Source: Luzula sylvatica
Taxonomy: Eukaryota > Streptophyta > Magnoliopsida > Poales > Juncaceae
DNA length: 64,000 nucleotides
Direction: 5' to 3'
NCBI GenBank assembly: GCA_946800325.1
Contig: OX326959.1
Location: forward strand, 22,242,742 to 22,306,741
Below, one piece after another: positions 26,827 to 39,761 of this stretch. The first letter of the stretch is position 1. Each line of letters opens with the position of its first letter. Below the pieces are notes generated by a model. It was not told where the DNA came from. It was given only the letters and a program-made list of their open reading frames with translations, and searched no databases. A program made the translations under genes and the position numbers.

Positions 26827-27726
26827 TTAAGAGCTCTCGACATCAATGCTCTTCATCATGGTCTTGAACTCGACAAAATCGACGAGTCCGTTGTGGTCCC
26901 GGTCCACGGAGCAAATCATAAGCTGGACTCGGTCCATGGTTTCCCCTTCTGCCAGACCCAATTTCTCCAAAACGGTTTTTAATTCCTTTGCGGATATGAA
27001 CCCATCTCCGTCTTCGTCGAACACGTTGAATGCTTCTCTCATGTCCTCGTCCTCCGTACCGTCCATTTCGGATGAGTCCAATGTGTCAGTACCGAACAGC
27101 GCATCTCCTATGGATCGATGAAGAGTCTGAAATTGCAAGAAATTATCAGATTAATTAAATGGACATTTGTGACCGTATCGATCAATTTTAAGGATCTAGT
27201 TCAAGAATTATACTTGTACACAAGAGTTTACAGTACCAGTAAAAAAAGAATTATTCTTGTACAATTCAGTATTTCGGTACACAGATGTACTGGACCAGGT
27301 ACCAAAATCAAAATATTTCAAGCAACAATTACCAGAAATCAAAGGATGGCGGTACCGGGCCAAATAAAATCAGAGATAATAGACACAATTAAAGCTAATT
27401 TGCACGAAATAATGTCTTAAATGTTAAAAGAAACTGTCTTTTGAGATAATTACCTGGAAACCATCGAAATCGAGACCGATTGCACCGGGGAAAATGAATC
27501 CAGAGACGGTAGATGAAAGCTCAGTCAGATCGGTAGTGAGACCAAGCTTTGCAAGTGCATCGGCGAGTTCCTCGACAGTGATGTACTCATCTCCGTTGGA
27601 ATCAAACAGATCAAACACCCTTCTGAGGCGCACGGAATTGAGGCTTTCCGATCTCAGCCTGAACGAAGCCGAAGGTGGCTTCAGACTCGGCTTGATCTGC
27701 ACTGCTAGAGGCGCTGATTCCGCCAT
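26827..27726 (-). CDS. Calmodulin-like protein, CML42/CML43 type, two exons
   Basis: Exon 1 is 27726-27454 and exon 2 is 27126-26827, joined in phase 0 (DFDGFQ then [12 protein letters not shown]) by a 327-bp GT-AG intron. The product is 190 residues, the CML42/43 size. The N-terminus has [22 protein letters not shown]. Calcium loops are [12 protein letters not shown] (EF1), [12 protein letters not shown] (EF3) and [12 protein letters not shown] (EF4). The second hand lacks a good loop, as in the family. These are calcium sensors; Arabidopsis relatives act in trichome branching and defence signalling. No membrane or targeting signal is visible. The Arabidopsis relatives are, as I recall, intronless, so the intron is worth noting. 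Confidence 0.92.
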
Positions 27727-27798
27727 TTTTTTTGGACTTTTTTTAGGCTTTGAATTGATTACCGTTGAATTATTGACTCGAAGAAGACTCCTCTTGCA

Positions 27799-27805
27799 TT
27801 TTATA
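27799..27805 (-). promoter_or_regulatory. TATA box of the CML gene
   Basis: The minus strand reads TATAAAA 73 bases upstream of the ATG at 27726, a normal distance for a short plant leader. Confidence 0.55.
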
Positions 27806-28297
27806 TGGAGCGGAATTTTCGGAGAAGATGGAAGCTATGTAAATGAATTTTTGAAAATATATTATTATTATATGTAATTTATTATACAAGCACATGATTT
27901 TGAGGGAAAAAGTTTGGCATTGCCTGAGAAATAGTTTTATTAACGTGGCATTATTAGAACAAAACAATAATAGATGGAATTTCCAGGAAGTAGTCGGCGG
28001 AGAAGGAGAAAGGCATGTGAATCTGAATGTGATTGGTTAAGAACTATTCACACGACCTAATATAATTTCTTATTATTTATGACTATGGAAAATTGGAAAT
28101 TGAAGGTGTTTTAAATACCACATGATTTTTATTTGCATAGCAGGTGAGTCAAATAAAAAAAATGTGGACTCGTTCATTGGTTAGGTTTGGTCAAATTTAA
28201 GAATGCAATCTTCTAGTTGCATTATTGCATATAACTTATGTTGATTTAGACTCATTTCCACTAGTAACGTGTAGAAACTAGAAAGAGTATGAAAAAT

Positions 28298-28302
28298 AAA
28301 AA
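28298..28302 (-). terminator. Pol III terminator of tRNA-Leu
   Basis: Five T residues on the minus strand begin 7 nt after the 3' end of the tRNA. Confidence 0.7.
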
Positions 28303-28308
28303 GGATTT

Positions 28309-28391
28309 GTCAGAAGTGGGATTTGAACCCACGCTCTCTTACGAGAACCAGAACTTGAGTCTGGCGCCTTAGACCACTCGGCCATCCTGAC
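28309..28391 (-). tRNA. tRNA-Leu (anticodon CAA)
   Basis: Read on the minus strand, 83 nt starting GTCAGGATGGCCGAGTGG. The acceptor stem pairs GTCAGGA with TTCTGAC with tolerated mismatch. The D arm has the A-box TGGCCGAGTGG. The anticodon arm is CCAGA-CTCAAGT-TCTGG, so the anticodon is CAA and reads UUG. A long variable arm (TTCTCGTAAGAGAG), typical of class II tRNAs, precedes the T arm with B-box GGTTCAAATCC. CCA is not encoded and no intron is present. Confidence 0.97.
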
Positions 28392-28632
28392 TTATATGCT
28401 CTATATTCACTTGTTAATTTATACAAACCTTAGTTTATGTAAACAATAACGGTAGATAAAATAAACTAGCGAACTAAATATGATTTCAATATGTTATAGA
28501 CTACTGCTATATACTACCAAACATCATTTATTTATAATTAAGAAAGATAAGAGAAAGCTTAAGAAGCCCTTCTTATTTCATTTATTTGTTAAATTGAAAA
28601 CATGAACAATTACAATTTACACCAACAAGAAC

Positions 28633-29304
28633 CAATGTTGCAAATGACGGGAAACGGTACGGTACGGTCAGTCATCGTTTTAATGTTTTACTGTAAAATG
28701 GTCGTAAAATGATAAAAAAATGTTAAAAAACGGTTACTTAAATCAGCAATATTTTATAGCAATTATAATAGAAATTTAAAAATAAAACAAACAAAAATAT
28801 AATAATTCAATTTTTATAAATCAACTTAAACATACACGAAAGTCCAAAATTAAAAAAAACATACGAAGTAGTAATAAAACATATCGAATAAATATCCATC
28901 GACCTAAACATATCTGAATAAACCTTCTTAGCTACCTAATTAGACAAAAAAAATCAACTAATTAGAAGCATCAATCAGAATTAGACACAAAATAATTGAC
29001 CATGATAAGCTGGATCAGAGTTAACATCTTGTTCATGTACGAATTAGACACAAAATTCTACTAATTACAACTATTATTTGGAAGAGAGTCTTTGATCTCT
29101 CTCCAAATTTACTAAAAAACGGCTACGGGATTTTAATGCAAAAAAAAAAAAAATTATAAAAAAAACGATTAAGAAAAGGCGTTTAAAACGTTTTTTTTTT
29201 TAAAAACGGTTGACCGTTTTTTGAAATTTTCTTGTAAAAAACAGTACGGTCTGGCACCGTTTTACCGTTTTTTTTACCGTTTTACACCGTTTTTTGCAAC
29301 ACTG
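28633..29304. mobile_element. hAT-like element with AACGG words
   Basis: The TSD is ACAAGAAC / ACAAGAAT (28625-28632, 29305-29312). The ends are CAATGTTGCAAA and TTTGCAACACTG. Subterminal ACGGTACGG and ACCGTTTT words flank an AT-rich centre. The termini resemble those of the element at 21488. Confidence 0.85.
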
Positions 29305-29312
29305 ACAAGAAT

Positions 29313-31450
29313 CATATGATTTCTCTCAATGTTTACGGTAAGCACTATAATGATACTGCTCTGAATACTCATCAGCGAGGATTTTCGCGAGGGCTGCCCG
29401 AGGGAAAGTCCGCGAGTTAGTACTAATGAATTTTTTATTGATCTAAAAAGCAATTAAAATTATACATAATATTCCATTTAATATAGAAACTAATATGGAA
29501 ATTTAATTACGAAAACATAATTAATATAGAAACTAATATGGCAGTTTTTAATTTACAAATTTAAAAGTAACACAATTGTATTCAATATATGTTTAATTTA
29601 ATAATTAAATTTTGATACGTAAACTATTATTTTTCATTTTTATGAATTTTTAAAAATAAATAATATTAAAGTTGTTGGAACAAAAACACAAATAAACCTA
29701 GTTAGTATTATATATAATTCTTATAATTATAATTTTAAAATAATAATTAGAATTTAATTATCTTAACATGCATTATTTTGCATTTTATTTTTTTACATAA
29801 TATTTAATAAATTCAAGTTAGATAAAATATTATGTAGGGTTTATACTAACACGAATGTCAAAATAAAATAAAATAAATTAAAACAAATATGTTGGATGGA
29901 TTTTAAAAACCAAAAATATATTATTAATACGAGGGAGTTGTGAGAGGAGAGAAGGGCGGTCGGGCACGGGACATGACGGATTTAGGTGTCGAGAAGAGCG
30001 AACGGCGGATCTAGGATTTTCTCTCCACTTGGCGAGAGAAAATAGTGTAACGGATTTAGGGGCCGTTTGAGCTGTTGCGAGTCTAGTTGGGGCTCGTGTC
30101 CAAAAATACAGTTTTAGGGGAAGTGTTAATTTATAAAGTAGTATTTTATATTAATTAACAAATAGGGCGGTATGTACAATGTAGGTTATAACAATTGGGT
30201 GGACACGGTGTAGGGAAATATCCTCGACCCCGGGCCCGCGCAGCGGATATGTAGGCCCGGTTTGATTCCCCGATTCCCGAGATCACGCCACGACTTCGAG
30301 GGTACGATGCGAATAGAAGGACAGATTCATACCAGTGCCAAATTGATGGCACACGAAGGGTTGATCGCCGCCTTCTATTTCCTTCGGTGTCACGTTGGTG
30401 ACTAGCCCGTACGTCACATACCGCACGTCTCCCACCGTTTCGACACGCCTCGGGTTGTCTTCGTGCGTTCCATGCCCGCATGATTCCACAGCCCGTTACT
30501 CGATTACTTCTCCGGTTTGATCACAACGAAGAGCCACATGTGTCGCTCCTCTACCCGTATCCACCGTGAGTCGTAGCACCTCGGTCGCGGATGCACCTGC
30601 CTAGACGATGCACCGGCGAACTTGCATGATTGCGTTTCGATTCTCTAGACGGAGAAAATTCTTTTCTCCTTCTCTCTCAATCTCTTCGCACTCTTTCATC
30701 AAGTGATTAGAGTCTCTTAATTTCTGGATTAATTCTAAATTAACTCCATTAATTTTCTGGTTGAACTAATCTAATTATTCAACTGGTTTTTTACTGATGA
30801 GAGAGAGAGAAACATCCTATATATACTCCATAGGATAAGGATGGGCCAAAAGGTATGTATATCTTCTATACACCTTTTCAAACAGAAAACTGCATACACC
30901 CTTTCAGTAATCTGTCAGAACGAAAATATTAAATCGTTCCAACCGACTTTGAACATTTACGAAAGTTGTCGATAATCTAATTATCTTTCCAACCCAATTT
31001 GGCCCAGCCCAATTGGAGTTCGGACCCGAAAGTTACGGCCGTTTTACTGACTGTATGTCAAACTGTCGCACCCTTTCGGTATTTCATTAGAACGATACTG
31101 ATACTTCGCTCAAATGAAATATATTACAACATAAAAGTTCTAGATAATCTCATTATCTAACTAACCCAATTTGAACCATTCAAATCGGAATTTCCTACTG
31201 AAAGTTATACCAGTTTTACTAATCTGTTTCGTATGCCCACGAACGCGTACGTTCGTTTGTCCTACGTACCATTTTAGCGATGATCCAAAACTGTATTTCC
31301 TTCACACGGTTCACTGTGAACCAACGATATTTTATTTATCTAACAAAAAGTGCACATGAGCCATGTCTGTTCCGATAAACCAGGCAATCTAACCCTCGAT
31401 TTTTGATCGAACGACTGGAATCGAAAATGGTGACGTGGACAAATATGGCG
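29313..31450. other. Mixed repeat-derived DNA, including a GC-richer stretch (29940-30700)
   Basis: 29313-29935 is AT-rich with nothing recognised. 29940-30700 is clearly more GC-rich and holds an uninterrupted minus-strand frame at 30283-30489 (VRYVTYGLVTNVTPKE). I do not recognise it. 30840-31380 has phrases such as AAAGTTACGGCCGTTTTACT seen in plant retrotransposon LTRs, but I could not pair two LTRs. This may be an old retroelement leader and LTR. Confidence 0.35.
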
Positions 31451-31925
31451 AGAGCAAATCTGTTAGAATTGTACTAATTTAATAATTTAATAATATGATG
31501 ATGTTTTATAAAATAATATTTTGATTTATAAAGAAATCATATATAAAAACTTGTCATCTTTTATTTTGTATTCAAATTTGATCATGTAACTCTAAATGAA
31601 ATTATGACGAAATTATGACGAGTGTTACAGACTTCTTCCCATATATAACTTTCAATCCGATACATAACATCGACTTTTGATATATATATATATATATAGA
31701 CTATTTTGATGAAATGTTTCTCAGCCGAAAATGTTTTTTCTCTTCAAATCCGTAATGTTTTTAAAAATAAATAAATATCATTTGGCGAAAATGCTATTTT
31801 TACAAATTGAATCAATCAAACGTCTTTTTCTCAACTTTCATAAAAAACGAGGTCATGCATCAAAAAAATTCCAACAATAATACTAACTCGAATCCTATAC
31901 TGTTTGGACTTCTACATTCATTCAC

Positions 31926-32090
31926 AACCATTTAGCCTCAAATCAGGATCTAATTAGCATCAACCAGGACCAAATTAGCCTCAATTAAGAACTAGTCAAG
32001 ACCTACCTAGCCTCAATTGAGACCTAATTAGCATTAACAAAAGACCAATTAGCATCAACAAAGTTCCAGTTAGCATCAATTAAAATATAA
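31926..32090. repeat. About 21-bp tandem repeat, around seven copies
   Basis: The unit approximates ATTAGCATCAACAAAGACCTA, varying as TTAGCCTCAA and TTAGCATCAA. No function is evident. The adjacent DNA to 32990 holds an (ATT)n run at about 32820-32842 and no recognised gene. Confidence 0.65.
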
Positions 32091-33045
32091 TATGGTCAAT
32101 TTGAAAGGAATTTGTTTCAACAGAGAAGCAGTTGAACTTTACCGTGCCGGCACAAATGGACATGAGTGGAGCACTGGCACAACGTCTCAGCGAGTAAACT
32201 TTTTTAAGGGCCAGCGACAATGTGTAATTATAAGCATGCATGAAACTTTTTTTTTTGTAATTTTGGAGTATTTCTGTACCGATTAGGTATCATTCATATA
32301 AGCAATGAGGATGAATTAATTTTAATTAACCACTAAATTTTAACGAAATGTCGTCTCTTGTATCGCCATATTGAGCTACAAAGTAAACAAAATGTTTCGC
32401 CATCTAAAGTCTAAACTTTCTTAAAAAAAAAAATATTGTTGCAAAAAGCCCCCACTATTATGGGAAATTAGAAAAGACCTTCGAGTTTTAATAACTTCAA
32501 AAAATGGTCCCCGCAGCCGTTTCGCCTCTAACAAAATAATGTGATGCTAGGATTACTCCCACTTTCACTTTTAATTCCACTCTCTAGACTCATCGACATG
32601 TTGAACCCACATTTATTTTTACAAAAATCAATTTCATATGGAACCCACATGTCATTCGCGTGGAAGAGACCGTGAAAGAGAAATGAGGAGTGGCTAGAGC
32701 TTTACTCAACAAAGTATATTGACATTTTCTTTCTCACATTTTTTTTTGAGTTTAATGACGAACACGAGGGCCTTTTTACAATTTCTGGCAATGCAGGTTT
32801 TTTTTTTGCAAATACATAATATTATTATTATTATTATTATTGAACTCTCAGAGTGCCTGAAAAACTTGATTATCAAACCCCGGATTTCAACATCCGGATC
32901 ATATAAAAATCATCATTACACATACTCAAACCCGAAATGTAAATAAAATCCGGGATTTCCAATCCATAAAATTGGTTTCCTTATCCAACTAAGGCAGCCA
33001 CTTCGGCCAGTGCCACTTCTTCCATACCATCAACGGAGAAGAAAC

Positions 33046-33178
33046 ATGGCTTCTCTCCATTTCCCACAAACTGGACGTCTCTGTTTCTCCTCTCCCTTCC
33101 GACCGCCAAGCTACCTCCGCGCCGGTTTCATCTCTCTCCAGTCACGCTCGCCCCGTCTTTTAAGTATGAAACCCTTCT

Positions 33179-33219
<41 letters not shown>

Positions 33220-34283
33220 GCGACTTCACATTTTTCTGATTCAATTTCGTCCAAAATTGTAATTTGTGTATCAATTTGGGAATGCAGAGGTATGTGCAGT
33301 GTCCAGCAACGATATAAAAGTCGGCACTAGTATTGAGGTGGATGGAATTCCTTGGAAAGTTCTTGGTTAGAATTTATTTATTTTATTCAATTTCAACTAT
33401 TTCTTTATTTTATAAAATATGCCCTCAAAATTCTGATTTTGGATTGTCAAACTAGAATTTTTGCATGTGAAGCCTGGTAAAGGAGCTGCATTTATAAGGA
33501 CCAAAGTGAAAAGTTACCTCACCGGAAACACAGTCGAGAAAACCTTTCGCGCTGGAAGTACCGTAATTATTCTCTTTCTCTAACCCTCTTTTTTCTAAAT
33601 ATTTATTCTTAATTTTATTTCCATAATAATAATAATAATGTTTTATTTGTAGCTTCAATCGGCAGATATTGTCAAAGAAAAAAAGCAATTTACATATAAA
33701 GACGGCAACGACTATGTTTTCATGGATCTGGTACGCAAATAAATAAATAAATTTAAAATTAATTCTGTAAATAATTACAAACAATTTATTCATTAAAAAT
33801 ATATTTCTAAACTTTACAGAGCACGTATGAAGAAGTAAGATTAGACGCGAAAGACGTGGGCGACAAAGTTAAATACTTGAGAGAAGGCGCTGAGTGTGCC
33901 ATTTTATTCTGGAACGGCAAGGTAAATTATATTATTTAAAAAAAAAAAATCAGAAAAAATAATATCGTTACAAATTATTTATTTTGCAACATTTTTTTGT
34001 AATGACAGGTAATAGATTGCGAGCTGGCAATAAACGTGCCGCTAACCGTTGTCGAAGCCGACGGTCCAATTGGTAGCGACGGTGCTAAAGGTACTCGAAT
34101 AATTAATTATAATATTTTTTCATTTTTGGTATTAATTAAAATATTTTTTATATTTTTGTTATAGGGGGGTCGAGAGTTGTGAAACTCGATACTGGAGCGA
34201 CGTGTAACGCACCGGCTTTTATAAAAGCCGGAGAGACGATATTAGTAGATACCAGAACTGGCAATTATGTTGGTCGCGCTTAA
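33046..34283 (+). CDS. EFP: Plastid translation elongation factor P, seven exons
   Basis: Exons: 33046-33163, 33288-33365, 33456-33562, 33653-33730, 33820-33921, 34009-34090, 34165-34283. All introns are GT-AG, phases agree, and the protein is 227 residues. About 42 N-terminal residues rich in Ser, Arg and Leu with few acids fit a chloroplast transit peptide. The mature part starts near [16 protein letters not shown]. The EF-P N domain carries [10 protein letters not shown], whose loop lysine contacts the P-site tRNA. Two OB domains follow ([35 protein letters not shown]), ending [20 protein letters not shown] helps ribosomes through proline-rich stretches. ATG 33046 gives the transit peptide; there is no other start in frame before the domain. 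Intron 1 has a (CT)n run. Confidence 0.95.
33182..33218. repeat. (CT)n microsatellite in EFP intron 1
   Basis: About 18 uninterrupted CT units inside the first intron. Confidence 0.9.
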
Positions 34284-34810
34284 ATATATCTTTTTTTATG
34301 TCAAATTATGAATATACCGTTTTGATCTAGAGGTTCTTTGTGTATTATCTTCCAAAATATTGTTACATTTAATTTTTTTTGGACTTCATAATTATATGAG
34401 TTAAGTTTGATGTGAATTAGAAGATTTGCATCTTCTCTTGCTTGAGCTTGTTGTGAATTTAATTATTTGTTAAGGAATCAATTCTTTTCTTGTAGAAGGA
34501 TTATGCTTTGTATCTAAATAATTTAAAAATGGAATATAGACAAACAAAAGTATTATATTTACTAATTGAAATTATATATCATAATGAACAAAATAAATGT
34601 CTACAGGGGGTTATAATGAATTAAAAATTTATGAAGGGCCTCTATGAAAAAGAAGAAATCCCAAAAACCTCCCGAAAACCTCAAAAGCTGAAGGAATTGA
34701 GGATTCCTCTCTCTCCTAACACGCCGCCCAGTGATTCTCACTCTCTCTCTCTCTTTCATTTACCTACCTACCATAAAAGCTCTGTTCTTTTTGTCACTCA
34801 GTGTCTACCA

Positions 34811-36153
34811 ATGGCTCTTTGTCTCCAAAGAAGCTTCTTCTCCATTAAGGGTCCCTCCAGTTACCTCTCCAGCTCGCCTGATCTTCGTCGACCGGCAGGT
34901 CGCGTCTCGGTTCGACGATTGGATTCCGCCCAGTTACCTCCGGCCACGTTGCATGCGCAGCTCCGCGTTGATCGCCGTGATTTCTCTCGGCTCATTTCGT
35001 TTGCTGCTTCTAATGAAGACCTGGTCTGTTTTTTAATTTCTTCTTGGTTTACTTTTTATTGCGATTTTCCCCTTGATAATCCCCAAATCGTGAGAAAGTC
35101 CTGCATTGTTAATTTCAATCGGAACTGTTTTACTTTTGCAGAAACCAGATACCGAGGCAGAAAAGAAGGATGAATCAGAGATAAAAATCGATAATTCACA
35201 AAAAGCATGGAAAGAATCGCTAGACTACTTCAAATCCGAAGCTTCGAAACTCAAATCCATATCTGAAGAAGCCTACGAAGTGTACTCCAAAAAGGCCACT
35301 GTTACATTACTGGAATTATCGGAAACATTGAAGATCCAAGCTGATAAAGCGCAAAAAGATCTGAGTAAAATTGCCAAGGAAATCGGGGAAGAAGGACATG
35401 TGTACTTAATTAGGGTTTCTGAAAATTCCCCCGAATCGACCAAGGAATTCGTTTCAGCTCTAAAAGAGAGTTCCGAGGTTAAGAATTTGGACGATGTCAG
35501 AGATTATCACATTGGCATTGTTTACGGTACGCTGAATTTAATATTTTGTATTTTAGATGTGGGTAAATTTGATATATTTGCATTTTGCAGGGTCGTTTCT
35601 GGCAATTGGAGGATTTTTGAATTTCATGATAACAGGAAATACTGCGTCGATTCGATTCGGAATAATTCTAGGGATTGCACTCGTGGCTTTGGGAATTTTG
35701 AGTAGACGTGCTTTCAAGATTGGCCGTCCCTCTCCTCTCTCCTTCAAAGCACAAACCGGTACGTATTTACCGTTTTACCCTTCTGTTGTGGTTTACATAT
35801 TTAACATTTTACCCTCGTGTTGGAATTGCAGGCATTGCGGCATGGATCTTCTTAAGGGAATTCCTTGTCTTTACTCAGGTAAATGTTTTTTAATTTTTTA
35901 ATTATGAAATAATTTTAATTAAGATTGTTTTTTGTTGGATTGTAGCATGGATCGTGGATCACCTTTTTAAGGATTTTAATCAGGTAAATAAAAGCATAAA
36001 CTTATTATTTATTATTAATGTATAAAATGAAATTAATATATTTTATTTATGGACAGTGGAGCGGTAACGGCATTTTATGTTTATATCATGCTGACAAGTG
36101 GCGATCAAATTGAGGGTCAAAGTCAAAGCACTGAGCAGAGCTTCGAAGATTAG
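34811..36153 (+). CDS. FAX3: FAX3-like plastid fatty-acid export protein (Tmemb_14 family), six exons
   Basis: Exons: 34811-35023, 35142-35526, 35591-35758, 35832-35878, 35946-35983, 36057-36153. Junctions are GT-AG and phases match, giving 315 residues. The N-terminus (MALCLQRSFFS..., Arg/Ser-rich) looks like a transit peptide. Residues about 75-185 are charged and helix-forming (AWKESLDYFKSEASKLKS; LLELSETLKIQADKAQKDL), typical of FAX2/FAX3. The four-helix Tmemb_14 domain follows from about 195: GSFLAIGGFLNFMITGNTAS, IRFGIILGIALVALGIL, AAWIFLREFLVFTQ, LISGAVTAFYVYIM. FAX proteins export fatty acids across the inner plastid envelope. An in-frame ATG at 34631 has no stop before 34811 but lies in what looks like leader sequence, so 34811 is preferred. 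Decayed copies of exons 4 and 6 follow downstream. Confidence 0.9.
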
Positions 36154-39100
36154 TGAACTCGTTTATTTATTCAAATAGGTATTTTTCCTTTTTCAAACCT
36201 TGAATTGTTATTATTTGGTATTGTAATTTCATTATTTTAATATTAATTATCATTTAATTTCATTATTTTTTAAGGGATGCATTGCATGATGAAGAATAAA
36301 GGACGGTAGTTTTTAAATTTATTTTAGGAAGGAACGAACTGGAGATCTGTGTGTGTTGAATGTTTAAATTTGTTTTTATTCTTTTTTTAATGAAATATAT
36401 CAACTTGTTTATTGGCATCTTTTATCGAAGAAATCTCTAGGGGACATGCCGTGTGTTTAGTACGCAGTTTTGTTTTATGAATTTGCGCGCATATTTATCA
36501 TTTGTGTATATTTTGTGGTACTCTTGTTTTCTTTAAATATTGGATGATTTCAATTCAGTTAATTGTTATATGTTTTTCTAGTTTTTTTTATACTGGTATT
36601 TCGTTAATTGAATTTCGATGATGAATTAAATAAATTAAACTTTTATTGAAAATAGAAACTAGGTTCATGAAATAAAATAATAATCTTTCATGCAACAAAT
36701 ACCTCTGGAAGTTAGATCCGCTTATCGAGTCTACTGATTTACAAATATAAATTATCGATATTCTTCAATATCTCTCAACGGAAGGTTCTTATGCCGAACA
36801 AAGTAGATGTTTTTTCTCCATTAATTATTTTTAAAAAGAATATTATTTCGCTAGTATGATTATTTTTTTTTGTCTCATATGCACTAATATTTTGGCTCAA
36901 TTGCACAAGAAAATGACCGGGGAATGCGATCAATTGAAAAGGTTGAATTGTCGATGTTAGTTTTTCTCCAATATCTCGATATTGAAATTTTTTTCTTGCA
37001 AAATGCAAAAAGAGTACATTTAATCTTCCTCTATTTTGTTTAGTTTTAAATCTTTTTACAGAACATTTCAACTTAAAACTCGTATTTATCGACCCCTTGT
37101 TTTGCAGATTGGATTCATGATATCTTCATGAATATGAATATCATTTTTTTCTAAAAGCATCATGTAACTCTTACTTGAGAAAACTAGTTTGCATGAATAA
37201 GTCACAACAATGATATCAATTTTTTTTTTAAGTGCCCCAATTATTTTAAATATTTTAAAATAGAACTCCTTATTCTTTTAGATATCTTAAAAAAAGTATG
37301 AAGTGGACTGGATTTTCTTAACCTCCTTTTGGCTGTTGAGGTTAAAATTAACGATAAATAAATTTTTAATTGTTCGAAAATAGCTGGATATGCAGGTGTA
37401 TCATCATGGATTTTCATGAGGAAATTGTTGGTCCTTAGTCATGTAAATAAAAGCGTAAACTATTTGTTATTAATGCATAAATATATATTATTTGAATTAA
37501 TATATATTTTTTTGTGGCCAGCGGAGTGGTAATTGCATTTTCTGTTCCTATCATTATTCTTATTCAAATTCAAATAGGTATTTTTCTTTTTCTAAACCTT
37601 GAATTATCATTATTTCGTATTGTAATTTTATTATTTTTACATTTATATATTAATTACCTCCCTGGTCAATATTTTGATCAAATCGAAAGAAAAATGAGAA
37701 GAGACAATGCGTTACATGACGAAGAATTTAAGACGATAATTTCTATTTTTATTTTAGAATGGAATGAACCGGAGATCTCTATGTGTTGATTGCTTAAATT
37801 TATTTGTTAATTTCTTTTTATTGGCATCTTTTATCGAAGAAAATCTCAAGACGACATGCGTTGTTCTAATAAGCATTTTTTTGTTTTATGTCTTTGCAGG
37901 CGTATTTTTCATTTTGTGTATATTTTGTTGTACTCTTTTCTTTAAATATTGGAAGATTTCGGTTCAGTTAATTGTTATATGTTTTTCTAGTTTTTTTTTT
38001 ATATTGGTAATTTGTTAATTGAGCAGATAAGCAACTAGTTATAATTTCGATGATGAATTTAATAAATTAATTTTTGTTGAAAATAGAAACTAGGTTCATC
38101 AAATAAAACAATAATCTTTCATGCAACAAATTTATAATTTATAATTGTGTGTAATTCTAAAGAAATCGCTCTTATTTCGTGCGTCCACGTCATCAACTCC
38201 TTCTCCACTTATTTCGTTGTGTATAATTCAGTCGGATGTTCGGTAATATTGTCTGTCGTTGCTCGAGTTGATACTTCTGATTTTTCGTTGTTCAATTATC
38301 ATATGATGGGCATTGCGAGAATGTTGGTGTCGATGTTCGGTGAAATTGTTTGTTGGATGGGCTTTGGATTTCATACTTGCTGTGACGTTGTTTGTCTTTT
38401 TTGACACGTTCGGTTCGGTGTGACCGATGAAGATGAGAAATAAAGCCGAATGGACTCACTGGACTGGAATTTATTGTTTGTATTTATAATTTATAATCAT
38501 GTGTAATTCTGAAGAAATCACTCTTATTTCGTTCGTCCACGTCATCAGCTCCTTCTCCACTGTCTGATTGATTTGATTTCGTTCATGTGATCTATTTCGG
38601 TGTTGATTGAATACGGGCGGTCCGATCTTTTGTGATTGATTTTGGGCTACGTGATCAATGATGCTGTTTGTAAATAGGCCTTCTACTAAAAATGTTATGG
38701 TCCGAGATGTTCATTGTGATTGAATGTGAGGCGTCCAATGTCTCATGATTGATTATCGAACGTGTGAAGTGTGTTTGTGTTTGTCGATGGGTGATTTAGC
38801 GGGATGATCCTGGTTTGAACCGTGTGTGCGTTTCCTGTGTACGGATCTAATGGATGTTTACAGTAGTAGTGCTGTCTATCAGTTACATATACATCATATG
38901 ATCATTCATAGGCCTTTCTTCTTATTGCGTACATGTTTTGTATTTCCTTTATTTTTTATTTGTTCTCTCTATTTCCATCGCATGAGCCAACGAAGAAAAT
39001 TACGGACGGTATGCAGGGTCGAATGGGTTGGTTCAGTTGATTCAACGTTGAATTGGCCGATGAACTCATCATAACGACAAGTCTGATGCCATGCTTCTTT

Positions 39101-39162
39101 TCTGATTGTTTTTTTTTAATTTTCCCGTTCGTTTTCTTCCTGAGCCAGCGAAGACAATTATT

Positions 39163-39698
39163 CTATGTTGCACGGATACCGGTACGAGTATCGTAACCGA
39201 TACGATACGGATACGGCGATACGGCAATTCTTGAAAATTCTAGGATACGATACGTTATATATGTATATTATTTAATATTATTATAATATAATTAATATAT
39301 ATATATATATATTTAAATAATTTTATTAAATTATTATAAAAATCAAGATGTTATAATATCGATTTGGATATTTTACGAATAAATAAAATAAAAAATATGT
39401 GATGTAAAATACTATTGAATAGTAAAAGTATTGGGTATTTTTAAATTGAGCAAAAAAACAAAAAATAATGAGTCAGCCGTATCGGAATCGTATCCCGCCG
39501 TATCGGAACCGTATTCAGTCGTATCGGAAACGTATCGTACCGTATCGGAAACGTATTGTACTGTATCGGTTACAATTTATATACTAAAATAGTCCGATAC
39601 GCCACGTGGTGTATCGGATAGGTATCGGTGCCGTATCGGTTGCGTATCCGTATCCGATACGGGTACGATTCGTTTGTTGAAGTATCCGCGCAACATAG
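39163..39698. mobile_element. GGATAC-word hAT-like element, copy inside the Helitron
   Basis: Termini are CTATGTTGCACGGATAC and GTATCCGCGCAACATAG. The TSD is CAATTATT / CAATTGCT (39155-39162, 39699-39706), six of eight. It carries the CCACGTGG palindrome near 39602. Confidence 0.82.
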
Positions 39699-39761
39699 CA
39701 ATTGCTTACACTTTGTGCCGTCCCATGTATTCGCACGATAGTAGTCAATGAATCTTAGCAG